64,000 nt of DNA from CAIWAH01 sp964602595. Its GTDB lineage: Bacteria; Verrucomicrobiota; Verrucomicrobiia; Limisphaerales; UBA9464. Below, piece by piece: positions 35,338 through 45,402 of this stretch. A model generated the notes under the pieces. The model was not told the DNA's origin, did no database searches, and saw only the letters and a list, made by a program, of their open reading frames with translations. Positions within the stretch are counted from its first letter, which is position 1. Every line of letters begins with the position of its first letter. The stretch is taken from NCBI GenBank assembly GCA_964602595.1, contig CAZRRO010000012.1:139062-203061 (forward strand). The letters are read 5' to 3'. The translations under genes and the position numbers were made by a program.

Positions 35338-35991
35338 CTACAGCGCCATCCTGTGGGCGAACGCAAATTTCAGCAAGGAATGGCTGCCGCTGAGACCGAG
35401 TTTGTCGCCCATGCGGAACCGGTGATTCTCCACCGTGCGGGGGCTGACGCCGAGCCGGGCCGCGATTTCCTTGCTCGTCAGGTTTTCGGCGATTAGCCGC
35501 AGCACCCGCCGTTCGGATTCAGTCAGCAGATCCAACCCAGGTCGGTCTCGCCGGAGGGCTTCGGCCTGCTCCCGCCGCCGCAGCAGAAATCGCGCGGCGG
35601 ACGGGCTCACGTAAGGTTCACCTGCGGCAACCTGGCGGATGCACGTCACGAGTTCCTCCGCGGCGTTGTCCTTGAGCAGGAACCCCTGCACCCCGGCGTC
35701 CAGGGCGGCGTTGAAGATGGACTCGTCCTTGTGGCCGGTGAGCAGCACGAGCGCCACCGGAAGGTCCGCGGCGCGGATGGCCCGGGCCGCCTCGACGCCG
35801 TCGAGCTTGGGCATCTCGAAGTCCAGGACCACGACCTCCGGTATCAATTGGCCCGCCGCCGCCACGGCCTCTTCGCCGTTGGCCACCGCCTTGAGGAGTC
35901 GGAGTCCGTCCGCCTCGCCCACAACCTCCATCAGACCCTTCCGGAAGATCGGATGGTCATCGGCAATCAGGACGGTGATGGTTTCTGGCAT
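35338..35991 (-). CDS. NarL/FixJ-type response regulator
   Basis: 217 aa. Receiver domain (about 5-120) with acidic pair DDH, phospho-acceptor Asp in VVVLDFEMPKLDG, conserved Thr in LLTGH and Lys in LLKD. LuxR-type helix-turn-helix at the end (LTESERRVLRLIAENLTSKEIAARLGVSPRTVENHRFRMGDKLG). The gene overlaps the end of the sensor kinase gene by 25 bp, so the two form a cognate pair. Confidence 0.95.
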   Translation of the reverse strand: MPETITVLIADDHPIFRKGLMEVVGEADGLRLLKAVANGEEAVAAAGQLIPEVVVLDFEMPKLDGVEAARAIRAADLPVALVLLTGHKDESIFNAALDAGVQGFLLKDNAAEELVTCIRQVAAGEPYVSPSAARFLLRRREQAEALRRDRPGLDLLTESERRVLRLIAENLTSKEIAARLGVSPRTVENHRFRMGDKLGLSGSHSLLKFAFAHRMAL

Positions 35992-38900
35992 CGGTCGGGC
36001 GGCAACGGGATGACGGCGGTAAGCCTTGTCCCGCGCCCCGGGGCGGATTCAAGCGTAAGTTCGCCTCCCAGGATCCGTGCCCGTTCCTGCATGCTGCTCA
36101 ACCCGAGCCCGCTTCGTTTCGCGCCGGCGCCAGATGCCGACGGGGCCGGCGTGAATCCCTGGCCATCATCGCGCACCGTCAGCAGCAGCGTGGCGTGCTC
36201 GCGCCGGAGGCAAAGTTCGATGCGCGTCGCCTGCGCGTGCTTGAGGGCGTTGTTGATCGCCTCCTGGGCGATCCGGAACAGGTTGATCTCCAGCTCCGAC
36301 GGAAGCGTGCCGTCCACCGGATCCACGGAGAAGATGATCGCCGATCCCCCGGCCTCGGCCAGCCGTTCGCCCAAGGCGACGAAGGCGCGCGTGAGTCCAA
36401 GCCGGTCCAATTCCGGCGGGCGCAGCGCATGACTGAGGGCGCGGACTTCCTCGAGCGCATTTTCGGCCGCCTCAGAAATCTCCCGGAGTTGTCGCGCCAT
36501 CTTCTCGGGTGCCTGGCCGGGTTGCTGGCCCATCCATGCCCGATTCTTCACGACCAGCAGAGTCTGGCTGAGGCTGTCGTGGAGTTCGGACGCCAGCCGC
36601 CGGCGTTCCGCCTCCTGCGACTCGATGAGCAGGCGGGAAAGCCGCTGCTTCTCGTCGCGTTGGCGTTCCACCGCGCGTAGTCGCCAGCGGTAGCCGCCCC
36701 AGCCCAGCGCGAATACCGCCAGTAGCGGCGCCGCGCGGGCGGCCGGAGTCTGGAACCACGCTGGCAGGATCTCGATGCGCACGGCCAATTCCGGGTCGCT
36801 CCACCTGCCGCCGGGGTTGCGGGCCCGCACGCGGAAGGTGTAGTCGCCCGGTTCCAGCCCGGTATAGAAGACCGACTCTTGGCCTGGCGAATACTCGGCC
36901 CACGCTTCGTCCCGGCCCGTGAGCTGGAATTCGTAGGCCAGGGACTGCGGCGCGAGGAAATCCGCGGCGGCGAACTCGAATTCCAGGAACGTCGAGCGCG
37001 GCGGGAGCCGCAGCGGTCCGGCGGAGTTGACCCGCACCCGCTGTTTGCCGGCGGCTTCCCGCGGCCGGTTGATGGTCTGTCCGCGATTGCGGCGCGTCCG
37101 GTCGCTTTCGGCACCCTTCCCATCCGGTGGTCTTCCGCCCGGGCCATCACCATCGTCGGGCGGCCGGCCGCCGCCGGGTCCGTCCTCGGGAGGGCCTTCG
37201 CCCGGTCCGCCGCGGCGCTCCCGCTGGCCCCGTGGGGGCCGGTCCTCGCCGCCGCGCCCGCCGTCCGGCCCGCCGGGCCGGGGACCGCGCCGGCGCGGGC
37301 GATCGCCTGCAATGCTCAGGCGCCTTTCGGGCCGGGCTTCGCTGATGTTCGCCAGCCGCTCCCGGGGCACGGGCAGCCAGTGCCCGTTTGCCCCGAGTTC
37401 AAGCGGGCCGTTCGTCCACGACTCAGTGGGCAAGTCCAGCATGAGGCCGTGCAGGAGCACCCGTGGAGGGACCGGCGGGCTGGCGAATTGATCGAGGTTC
37501 ACGACCGCCGCCCCTCGGCTGGTGGGAAACCACAGGCGTCCGCCGGCCACCAAGCCGGCGGGCTGGATCGTGCCGTTGAATTCGGTCGAACGCAGTCCAT
37601 CCCGGACCGAATGGCTGGTGAACGTGACGCCCTTCCAGTCGCCGCGGTCCGCCGCCGCCTCCAATGCGTCGGCCGGCGCGTGAAAAATCCCGTTGCCGGA
37701 CGTGAACCACAGCCGGCCGTGGCCGTCGTCGAGGATCTGGTGGATCGTGTTGTCCGGCAGGCCGTCCGCCGTCAGCGCCCGCGTGAACTTGCCCTCCCGG
37801 TGCCGAAACAGGCCCCGGTCCAGCGTGCCGATCCACAGCGAGCCGTTGGTGCGCGCGTGCAGCGTGACGACCGACTCCAGCGGCATGCCGTCGGGCGCGA
37901 CCCAGTTGGTGGACACCCGGCCGTCGCGGATCAGGTTCAGGCCGTAGGAAGTGCCCACCCAGAGATTGCCCCGCGCGTCGTCAGCGATTGCGCGCACGTC
38001 GTCATGGCTCAATCCATTCGTGCCGCGGAAGACGGCCGTCTGCAATCCGTCCCGAAACACCAGCAACCCGTAACGCGTGCCGGCAAACACCTCGCCGTGG
38101 CGGCCGGCGGCCAACGCCCAGATCGGCGGACGTCCCAGGGTGTTGGTCACCCGCGTGAAGCGGCCGTCGGCGAAGCGATGGATGCCCTGGGTGCGGGTGC
38201 CCAGCCACAGGGTGTCGGCGACATCCACGTGAAGGCTGAAGATGAATTCGTCGGGCAAACCGTCGGCCCCGGTGAACCGCCGGATACCGCCGGCGTTGAT
38301 CCGGTTCAGGCCCTTGGCAGTCGCCAGCCACAGGTCACCGTTGCCCGTGCGGGCGAGCGAGGTGACCTCGTCGTGGGACAGCCCTTCGGGTTCGCCCACG
38401 GCGGTGAATCGGGCACGCTTCAGTTGCACGAGTCCCTGGCCATCCGGCACGCACCACAGGCTCCCCTGGTGATCGCGCACGAGCGTGGAATGGCCGCGCT
38501 CGGAGAAGCCGCCGCCCACATTCATGCGGGTCCATTCGCCGCCGCGTCGGCGCAGGAGATCCCGGCTGGTGCCCAGCCAGAGCTCTCCGTCTTCGAACTC
38601 CGCGCCGCAGAAGACCGCCACGTCGGTCGGGATCAGCGGCACCGGGAAGGGCTCGACCGTGTCGCCCGCCACGCGGCAAAGGCCCTCCGTGGTCATGACC
38701 CAGACCGTGCCGGACGGACCGCTGAAAAGGCCGGTGAAGGCGTTGGCCCGCTTGGGCGGTGCGTAGGCCAGCTTCTGCCAGGTGCCGCGGCGCCAGCGCC
38801 AGACCGCGGCGCCCTCCACGCTCACGAAGACCGCCCCATCCGCGGTTTCGAGCACGCCATTGACGTGCCGGACCCCGGCGGGCTGGCCGGGGAGACTCTC

Positions 38901-39437
38901 GAAACGCTCCCCGAGCCGGCGGAAAACCCCGCCGCCATCCGTGCCCACCCAGAGCGTTCCGGTCGGCCCGAGGCTGATGGTGCGGGCGAGTTCGTTGCTC
39001 AGGCCGGCGGACGGTCCGAAGCGGCGGAACTCCGGTCCCCGCTTGGCCACGACGCCCGCCCCGGCCGTGGCGATCCACAGCGTGCCGTCAGAATCTTCCA
39101 CCACCTGGTTCACCCGGCCTTGCGCGAGCGCGGGCGTGGTCCGGCGGCGATAGGACACCCATTCGCGGCCATCGAAGCTCACGAGGCTGTCGTCGGTGCC
39201 CAGCCAGAGCTGACGGTCGTGGGACTGCGTGATCGTGGTGATCGCCTGGGTTGGCAGGCCGTCCTCGTCGGTCCACCGCCGGACGGTGTAATCGAGCTCC
39301 AGTGGCTCGGCTAGAACCGCCGGCCCCACCGCGAGCGCCAGCAACAGCCGGACCCACGCGCGCAGTCGTGGCCACCAATGGCAGGTCGGAGCGGAGATCA
39401 CGGAGTGAGGAAAACCGATGCGTGCGGACGGCGACAC
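35967..39437 (-). CDS. Propeller-type sensor histidine kinase (HisKA_3)
   Basis: Up to 1156 aa from GTG at 39437; a later GTG near 39401 is also possible. Signal peptide/membrane start (WVRLLLALAVGPAVLA), about 14 two-component-regulator propeller repeats (for example GTLWVGTDGGGVFRRLG), then an unusual Gly/Pro/Arg-rich stretch at about 706-799. Next come a Y_Y_Y domain (STFLEFEFAAADF...PGDYTFRVRARN), one membrane helix (APLLAVFALGWGGYRW), a HisKA_3 box with the phospho-His in RRRLASELHDSLSQ, and an HATPase_c domain (INNALKHAQAT, DDGQGF, GLGLSSMQERA). The periplasmic propeller probably senses a carbohydrate-type ligand, by analogy with hybrid two-component sensors. Confidence 0.93.
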   Translation of the reverse strand: MSPSARIGFPHSVISAPTCHWWPRLRAWVRLLLALAVGPAVLAEPLELDYTVRRWTDEDGLPTQAITTITQSHDRQLWLGTDDSLVSFDGREWVSYRRRTTPALAQGRVNQVVEDSDGTLWIATAGAGVVAKRGPEFRRFGPSAGLSNELARTISLGPTGTLWVGTDGGGVFRRLGERFESLPGQPAGVRHVNGVLETADGAVFVSVEGAAVWRWRRGTWQKLAYAPPKRANAFTGLFSGPSGTVWVMTTEGLCRVAGDTVEPFPVPLIPTDVAVFCGAEFEDGELWLGTSRDLLRRRGGEWTRMNVGGGFSERGHSTLVRDHQGSLWCVPDGQGLVQLKRARFTAVGEPEGLSHDEVTSLARTGNGDLWLATAKGLNRINAGGIRRFTGADGLPDEFIFSLHVDVADTLWLGTRTQGIHRFADGRFTRVTNTLGRPPIWALAAGRHGEVFAGTRYGLLVFRDGLQTAVFRGTNGLSHDDVRAIADDARGNLWVGTSYGLNLIRDGRVSTNWVAPDGMPLESVVTLHARTNGSLWIGTLDRGLFRHREGKFTRALTADGLPDNTIHQILDDGHGRLWFTSGNGIFHAPADALEAAADRGDWKGVTFTSHSVRDGLRSTEFNGTIQPAGLVAGGRLWFPTSRGAAVVNLDQFASPPVPPRVLLHGLMLDLPTESWTNGPLELGANGHWLPVPRERLANISEARPERRLSIAGDRPRRRGPRPGGPDGGRGGEDRPPRGQRERRGGPGEGPPEDGPGGGRPPDDGDGPGGRPPDGKGAESDRTRRNRGQTINRPREAAGKQRVRVNSAGPLRLPPRSTFLEFEFAAADFLAPQSLAYEFQLTGRDEAWAEYSPGQESVFYTGLEPGDYTFRVRARNPGGRWSDPELAVRIEILPAWFQTPAARAAPLLAVFALGWGGYRWRLRAVERQRDEKQRLSRLLIESQEAERRRLASELHDSLSQTLLVVKNRAWMGQQPGQAPEKMARQLREISEAAENALEEVRALSHALRPPELDRLGLTRAFVALGERLAEAGGSAIIFSVDPVDGTLPSELEINLFRIAQEAINNALKHAQATRIELCLRREHATLLLTVRDDGQGFTPAPSASGAGAKRSGLGLSSMQERARILGGELTLESAPGRGTRLTAVIPLPPDRCQKPSPS

Positions 39438-39492
39438 CAGAAATTCACGGGCAGCGGGTCCGGTGCCGCCCCAGGAGAGGCCCGCCCCCGGT

Positions 39493-40134
39493 TCAATCCC
39501 GGCGACGGGCCCGCCCCCAGCCCCAAAACACCATCGTTCCTACGGCCCCGATCGCCGCCCAAGTGCCAGCTTCCGGCACTGCGGACAGGCCGTTGTCTCC
39601 CACCAGCGTCAGAGTCCAACGGTGCAGGCGCATCTGCCCCGCGGCTTCGAGGTCCGCCACGTTGAAACGCCAGTCGGCATTCCCGCCGAGGCCGCCGAAC
39701 GCGCCGTCCAACGACTGGGCGCCCTGGAAATTGCCGGTCAGCACGCCGCTCACCAGCGTCGCGGTCTGAAGGCTCGTCGCGGCGTCGTCCCGCACGGTGA
39801 CCGACCAGCCGTCGTGAAAGCTGGCCACCTGGTTCAGCAGCACGGCCGCGGGGTCCGTGATCGCCGGCGGGACGTTGACCGGACTTCGCAGCAAAGACGC
39901 GAACATGTCGTGCGCGAAGCCGGTGCCCACGGGGTCGCCCGTAAGCTCGAAGGACACACGGACGGACTGGAGTGACACGATGGTCGAGCCGGTGACGCTC
40001 GCCAGGAACGGCGTGGCCACGGGATTGTTGTCGGTGATCAGGGCGGCCGGCGTGAACGGATAGTTTTCGGTGATCTGCGCGGCCTGCGCGGCGTGGGCGG
40101 CGAGCAGAGTGGCGGCGGTGATGAGCAGTTTCAT
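39493..40134 (-). CDS. PEP-CTERM exported protein
   Basis: 213 aa from ATG at 40134 (MKLLITAATLLAAHAAQA, signal peptide). The body is a beta-rich, low-charge domain (about 20-180). The C-terminus VPEAGTWAAIGAVGTMVFWGWGRARRRD has the PEP-like motif, one hydrophobic helix and an Arg cluster required for exosortase processing. The variant VPEAG in place of VPEP is tolerated in the family. It is a likely substrate of the exosortase at 17187-18839. Confidence 0.85.
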   Translation of the reverse strand: MKLLITAATLLAAHAAQAAQITENYPFTPAALITDNNPVATPFLASVTGSTIVSLQSVRVSFELTGDPVGTGFAHDMFASLLRSPVNVPPAITDPAAVLLNQVASFHDGWSVTVRDDAATSLQTATLVSGVLTGNFQGAQSLDGAFGGLGGNADWRFNVADLEAAGQMRLHRWTLTLVGDNGLSAVPEAGTWAAIGAVGTMVFWGWGRARRRD

Positions 40135-40280
40135 CGGAGGGCAGTTTTCAGGGTTCAATGATCAAAGGCAGGGCGTCCACAGACTCCACGGATTGCGCGG
40201 ATGGGAGGGCGAAGGCCCCGGCACCGGGAACCGCTCCTGAATCTGCGAAATCTGCGTCATCTGCGGATCGGTTTCGGAGC

Positions 40281-43200
40281 TCACGGGGTCCCTACGGCAC
40301 GGTAGAGGCGCATGGGCGAATTCGGGTTCGCGTCGGTGTGGGTGAACACGCCGTTGGGCGCCGCGGTGTGGATGGCCGGCGTGGCGTCCTGCCAGTCACC
40401 GGGAAGTTCCCGGAACTGCACCCGGTAAGTCCGGCCTGGCACCCCGAGGAACGTCACCACGATGTCGTCACCCACGACGGCGATCACGGCGTGGTTCGGA
40501 CCGGAGGTGGATGCGGGCGAAGTTTCGTTCACGGTCACCAGGCCGGTGACGGTGTGGCCGCCCGGCCCATCACTCAGCGTGTAGGTGAAACTGCCGTGGC
40601 CCGAGGTGGTCGTCGGGGCGGTGTAGAGGGCAAAGGCGCCGGCCACGATCACCGTGGCGCCGGGCGGTTGGGCGTCGCCCACGGCGATTACGGTGAGCGA
40701 ATCCCCGTCCGCGTCCGAGTCGTTCCCGAGCAGCGCCGAGAGGAGGACCTTCGCGGTGCGGGTCGTGTCGGCGCGGTCCAGCGTGTCGGCCGCCGCCATC
40801 GGCGCAGCGTTTTCAGCCACATCCGTCACGGTGATGGTGAACTGCTGCTCGTGGAACAGCCCGCCGTCGTCCGTGGCGCGCACGCGGATGTGGTAGCTGT
40901 CCTTCACCTCGAAGTTGAAGCTGGCGGCGGTCTGGAGCGCCTCGCCGGCGAGGCTGAAACTGGCGTTGTCATCGCTGCCCTCGCCCGGGACGAGCGTGAA
41001 GGCGGCGGCGCCGATGGCGTCCACATCCGACGCCGTGAAGGTGCCCACGAGCGTCCCGGCAGGCCGGTTTTCCGCCACGCTGCCGGTGCTCAGGGTGATG
41101 TCGGTGGGCGGGTTGTTGCTCACCGTCACGGTGAAGGTCGCGGTGCTGCTGTGGCCGCGCGTGTCGCTGGCCGTGCAGGTCACCGTGGTCGTGCCGAGGG
41201 GGAAGGTGCTTCCGCTCGCCGGCACGCAGGTGACCGTCCGTGCCCCGTCCACGAGGTCGCTCGCCGTCGGGCTGGAGAAGGTCACCACCGCCCCGGCCGC
41301 GCTCGTTGCCGCCACGGTGAGGTCCGCCGGCACGCCGCTGATCGCGGGCGGGGTCGTGTCCTGCACGGTCACGGTGAAGCTGCCCGTGCCCGTGAGGTTC
41401 GCTGCGTCCGTGGCGGTGAGCGTCACCGGGGTTGTGCCGAGGGGAAAGGTCGTCCCGCTGTTCGGCGAGTAAGTCAGCGAGGTCACCCCGATGTTGTCGC
41501 CTGCGCTGCCGGCGGCGTAGGTCACCACGGCTCCGCTGGCGCCCGTTGCCTCGACCGGGCCCACGTTGGCGTGCGCGGCCACCACCGGGGCGTCGTTGTC
41601 CGTCACCGCCACGGTGATCGTGCCCGTGGCGGTGCCGCCGAAGCCGTCACTCACCGTGTAGGTGAAGCTGGCGTTGCCCGTGAAGCCGCTGGCCGGCGTG
41701 AAGGTCACGCGCGTGCCGGTGAAGCCGTTCACCGCCAGCCCGCTCACCGCAGTCGCCGCGTTGATCACCACCGGGTCGCCGTCCGCATCCGTGGCGGGAA
41801 AGGTTACCGGGTGGGTCTGCGGGTCGCCGGTCGTGCCGGCCGTCGTTGCGTTGGGCGCGGTCGGGGCCGTGTTGGCCGTGGTGAAGGTTGCGTCGCTGCC
41901 GTAGGCCGTGCCTGCGGTGTTCGCCCCCACCACGCGGAAGTGATACGTCGTGTGCGCCACCAGCCCGCTGAGTGCCACGCTCACGTTCTGCGCGCTCGTG
42001 CCGTCATTGGGCGAAAGGGTCACGCTCGCCGTGCTGCCATAGCTGGTGTCCGGGCCGTATTCAAAGGAGACGGTGGTGGCCAGGCCGTGCGGGTTCACCG
42101 TGCCATTGAGGGTTGCGGAAGTGCTTGTGATGGCCGTGGCGTCGGCCGTGAAGACGCCCGGCACGGGGTATTGGAACTCCACCGCGCCGATGTCCACGTG
42201 GGGTCCGGACAACCGTGGAAAACCGTCGCCGCGCTGGTCGGTGGCGAACGGGCTGGCGGCGGTGTCGTTGCCCGCGTCAATGGCGGGGGAGCCGGTCAGG
42301 GGCGGCATGGTCTGCGTCGGCCCGCCGTAGTTGCCGAGCGGGGCGAGGAGCGCGTTCGCATCCACGAGATTGTTCGCACCGGAGACAGTAATGCCCGGCG
42401 TATTCCAAATATTCGCACCGCCAGTCCATGACGAATTGCCGCAGACGATGGAGTTCTTCAGGTTCAGGGAGTTGCCGTTGTAAATGCCGCCGCCGTAACC
42501 GTAGCCGACGCCACCCGCACCGACGGTGGCGCCGTTGTTGGCCAAAGTGCATTGACTGACGGTCAACGTGCCGCTGTTGGCGATGCCACCGCCGAAGCCA
42601 CTGCCGCCGATGCCGCCGCCGCCGATGCCGCCGCCGCCGCCGGTGGCGCTGTTGCTAACCAAAGTGCATTGATTGACGGTCAACGTGCCGCTGTTGAAAA
42701 TGCCGCCGCCGCTGCTCCAGCCGCCGTCACCGGCGTTGCCGAAGCCGCTGCCGATGCCGCCATTGCCGCCTTTGGCGGTATTGCCCGTCAAAGTGCAGTG
42801 ATTGGCTGTTAACTTGCCGTTATTGAAAACGCCGCCGCCGTAACCGACACGGCCGGTGAGACCGAACGAGCCGGCTACGTCACCGAGACCGCCGGTAACT
42901 TTATTGTTGGCCAAAGTGCAGTAATTGAGCGTCAACGTGCCGCTGTTGAAAATGCCGCCGCCGTAGCCGTCGGTGTTGTAGGGGGCGACGGTGTGGCCAT
43001 TGGCGAGCGTCAGCGAGTTCAGCGCCATGGTTATGCCCCTGTTCACCGTGAAGATGCGTGAGGTGTTATTCGCATCAATGTGGATGCCGTTCGCGAGCGA
43101 GGAAGCGTCAATGGACAGGTTCTTGTTCACCACAATCTGCCCACTGGTCAGGAGGATGGTCTGCCCGGAAAGCGTGTCGGTGAAGGTAATGGTGGCGCCG

Positions 43201-44957
43201 GGAATTGCATCCAACACCGCCTGCCGCAGCGAGCCGGGACCGCTGTCGTTGGCGTTCAGCACCGTCGGCGGGACCACCGGCGAGCCAAAGACGACATCGT
43301 CGCCGTAGGAAATTCCCCCCGCATTCCAGGCCACTATCCGGTAATGGTTGGCGCTGCCGGGCGTGAAGCCAGAAATCGTGTGGCTCACCGCCATGCTGAG
43401 ATTTCCCGACGCCAGCGCATTGGTGGGCGTAAACGAGCCGTAGTTGGTGTTGGGGCCGTATTCGAAACAGTAAGCGGTCGACCCGCTATTCGGATTGACG
43501 GTGCCCTGGAGCGTTGCGGTGTTAATGGTCACTCCGGTGGGCGCGACGGTTGTGACCGTCGGCGCAATCGCTGCCGTGCGGCCACTGATAGAAAAGGTGA
43601 AGGAAGGCATGTCCGGGCTGCTGTTCGGGATGGTGACCACAGCGCCATCCAAGCCCGACACGCCCGCCAGATAGGTGATCTCCAGCGAGGCGCTGCCGCC
43701 CGCCGGGATGCTGGCCGCCGGGGAGGTGGTGATACTGAACTGCCCCGCGTCCGCGCCCGTCAGCGTCACTGTGCCGACCGTCAGTGCCGTGGTCGGATTC
43801 GGATTCTGCAGCGTGAAGGTGCGCGTGACGGGCGTGCCCACCGGGGTATAGCCGTAGGCGGTGTCGTCGGCGCTGTCCGGCGTGGTGTCGCCGCTGGCGA
43901 TGATGGTCTGATTTCCCACCACCAAGAGGCTGGTCCCGTTCTCCTGCGCGTAGAGCGCCGCCACCTCGCTCTCGCTCAGCGCCCGATTGTAGATGCGGGC
44001 GTCATCCAGGCTGCCGGCGAAGTATTCGCCCTGCTGCTGGGCATTCACGGCGAGGAAAAAGGGCTGCGTGCCGTCGGTGGCGAGCGTCTTCGTCCACGAC
44101 GAGACGGGAGTCGTCAGCTTCACGCCATCCATGAACACCTTGCCCACATTCGAGCCGTAGGTGATCACGCAGTGATGCCAGACCGCGCCCGCAAGCGAGG
44201 CCGTGGTGTAGCCCTGATCATTGTTCTCGCCGATGAAGGCCGGTGCCGTGGCGTTGAAGAAGAGCAGGGAGAATCGCTGGTTCGATGCGCGTGCACCGAG
44301 GGCGAAGAGGTTGCCCGAGGCGGTGGTGGAGGCGGTTTTGAACCAGACCGACACCGTGCGGTCGGCATTGGCGCTGGGCCAGCCGGGCGTGCCGGCGGCG
44401 GCAGAGATAAAGTGCGACGCACCATTGAAGCTGTAGGCCGAGGAAGCCTGGCTGAAGCGATCCGTCGTGGTGGTGGCGCCCGAGACCGTGCCGTGGCGGA
44501 CGAAGGCGGTGCTGTCGTTCGCATTTCCGCTCAACGGGTAATAGCCCACGAGCCCCTTCCACACGCCCGCCGGCACGCCCGTGAGCGCCAACGCCGCCAC
44601 CGAACTCGTCACCGAGCCGCCCGCATCCGTTACCACCACCGTGTAGTCGCCGATCTGCCACGGCTGCACGCCGGTGATGCTGTAACTCGCCCCCGTCGCC
44701 GAAGGAATCGCCAGCCCCTCCTTCCGCCACTGGTAGCTCAGCGCGCCGGAGGAAACCGTCGCCGCCACTGAAAGCGTCACATTCGCCCCCTGGGTCACTG
44801 TCTGAGACGCAGGCTGGGAAGTGATCGTCGGTGCGGCGAAAGCGACTGGCGCGGTGAGGTGGAGGCATAGCACCAGCGCGGCCAGGAACAGGACCTTGAG
44901 GCGGCGACTGGAGGACATTGGGCGGAGGGCTATGGGCTTTGCGTTAATGGCGGTCAT
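40281..44957 (-). CDS. Giant multidomain exported adhesin-like protein
   Basis: 1558 aa from ATG at 44957; an in-frame ATG at 44918 is an alternative, but ATGA overlap with the upstream gene favours 44957. Order: signal peptide (VLFLAALVLCLHLTAPVAFA), Ig-like domain, LamG/concanavalin-like domain (about 130-330), ASH/choice-of-anchor-D-like domain, FN3-like domain, parallel beta-helix with repeats of the GGGIFNSGTLTVNQCTLVSN kind, choice-of-anchor-Q end (GSPAIDAGND...DIGAVEF), FN3-like domain, cadherin-like domain, two HYR domains, a further cadherin domain and a VCBS/Ig-like domain. It ends YRVQFRELPGDWQD...RLYRAVGTP. A role in surface adhesion or polysaccharide contact is likely. No PEP-CTERM sorting helix. 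Confidence 0.9.
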   Translation of the reverse strand: MTAINAKPIALRPMSSSRRLKVLFLAALVLCLHLTAPVAFAAPTITSQPASQTVTQGANVTLSVAATVSSGALSYQWRKEGLAIPSATGASYSITGVQPWQIGDYTVVVTDAGGSVTSSVAALALTGVPAGVWKGLVGYYPLSGNANDSTAFVRHGTVSGATTTTDRFSQASSAYSFNGASHFISAAAGTPGWPSANADRTVSVWFKTASTTASGNLFALGARASNQRFSLLFFNATAPAFIGENNDQGYTTASLAGAVWHHCVITYGSNVGKVFMDGVKLTTPVSSWTKTLATDGTQPFFLAVNAQQQGEYFAGSLDDARIYNRALSESEVAALYAQENGTSLLVVGNQTIIASGDTTPDSADDTAYGYTPVGTPVTRTFTLQNPNPTTALTVGTVTLTGADAGQFSITTSPAASIPAGGSASLEITYLAGVSGLDGAVVTIPNSSPDMPSFTFSISGRTAAIAPTVTTVAPTGVTINTATLQGTVNPNSGSTAYCFEYGPNTNYGSFTPTNALASGNLSMAVSHTISGFTPGSANHYRIVAWNAGGISYGDDVVFGSPVVPPTVLNANDSGPGSLRQAVLDAIPGATITFTDTLSGQTILLTSGQIVVNKNLSIDASSLANGIHIDANNTSRIFTVNRGITMALNSLTLANGHTVAPYNTDGYGGGIFNSGTLTLNYCTLANNKVTGGLGDVAGSFGLTGRVGYGGGVFNNGKLTANHCTLTGNTAKGGNGGIGSGFGNAGDGGWSSGGGIFNSGTLTVNQCTLVSNSATGGGGGIGGGGIGGSGFGGGIANSGTLTVSQCTLANNGATVGAGGVGYGYGGGIYNGNSLNLKNSIVCGNSSWTGGANIWNTPGITVSGANNLVDANALLAPLGNYGGPTQTMPPLTGSPAIDAGNDTAASPFATDQRGDGFPRLSGPHVDIGAVEFQYPVPGVFTADATAITSTSATLNGTVNPHGLATTVSFEYGPDTSYGSTASVTLSPNDGTSAQNVSVALSGLVAHTTYHFRVVGANTAGTAYGSDATFTTANTAPTAPNATTAGTTGDPQTHPVTFPATDADGDPVVINAATAVSGLAVNGFTGTRVTFTPASGFTGNASFTYTVSDGFGGTATGTITVAVTDNDAPVVAAHANVGPVEATGASGAVVTYAAGSAGDNIGVTSLTYSPNSGTTFPLGTTPVTLTATDAANLTGTGSFTVTVQDTTPPAISGVPADLTVAATSAAGAVVTFSSPTASDLVDGARTVTCVPASGSTFPLGTTTVTCTASDTRGHSSTATFTVTVSNNPPTDITLSTGSVAENRPAGTLVGTFTASDVDAIGAAAFTLVPGEGSDDNASFSLAGEALQTAASFNFEVKDSYHIRVRATDDGGLFHEQQFTITVTDVAENAAPMAAADTLDRADTTRTAKVLLSALLGNDSDADGDSLTVIAVGDAQPPGATVIVAGAFALYTAPTTTSGHGSFTYTLSDGPGGHTVTGLVTVNETSPASTSGPNHAVIAVVGDDIVVTFLGVPGRTYRVQFRELPGDWQDATPAIHTAAPNGVFTHTDANPNSPMRLYRAVGTP

Positions 44958-45346
44958 GGCAGAGGAGAAAAGGGGGCGGCCGGGACGGAAATCGCTTGAA
45001 GAGCGGCCTCCGCCGGCAGGGCGGCGGTGAGCTGTTCGAGTTGCTGTTTGGGCACGAAGGCGCGGGCGCCGAGGCGCGCGGCCATTTCCCGGAAACCGGC
45101 CCCGGCGTGCTGCGACACAAAGACGATCCAGGCCGCGGGGTCGAGTTCGCGCAGTCGGGCGGCGGCGGTGAAGCCGTCCATCACCGGCATCTCGACGTCC
45201 ATGAGGACGCAGTCGGGACGGAGCCCCGGATACGCGGTGACCGCGGCGGCGCCATCGCCGCATTCGGCGAATTCCCAGGCGTCCGGGAGGCAACTCCCAA
45301 GCAGCCGGCGCATCGCCGCATGGTCATCCACGATCAGGGCCTTCAT
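44954..45346 (-). CDS. Stand-alone receiver-domain response regulator
   Basis: 130 aa: KALIVDDHAAMRRLL, phospho-acceptor Asp in CVLMDVEMPVMDG, VSQHAG in the Thr/Ser position, and Lys in FVPKQQ. No output domain follows, so it acts through protein contacts like CheY or Spo0F. Its TGA overlaps the ATG of the giant exported protein (ATGA), an odd coupling of a cytosolic signalling protein with an adhesin. Confidence 0.93.
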   Translation of the reverse strand: MKALIVDDHAAMRRLLGSCLPDAWEFAECGDGAAAVTAYPGLRPDCVLMDVEMPVMDGFTAAARLRELDPAAWIVFVSQHAGAGFREMAARLGARAFVPKQQLEQLTAALPAEAALQAISVPAAPFSPLP

Positions 45347-45402
45347 CTCGTTCAGGCGACACGGTAGCCCGCGGCGGCGGTATCCGGGGAAGCCCGGGAC
45401 CT

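Noticed and set aside
42440..42990. Periodic repeats in 42.4-43.0 kb suggesting a CRISPR or minisatellite
   Set aside because: The units are imperfect, of varying spacing and encode beta-helix repeats (NSGTLTVNQCTL type) of the giant exported protein; no constant repeat/unique spacer structure.
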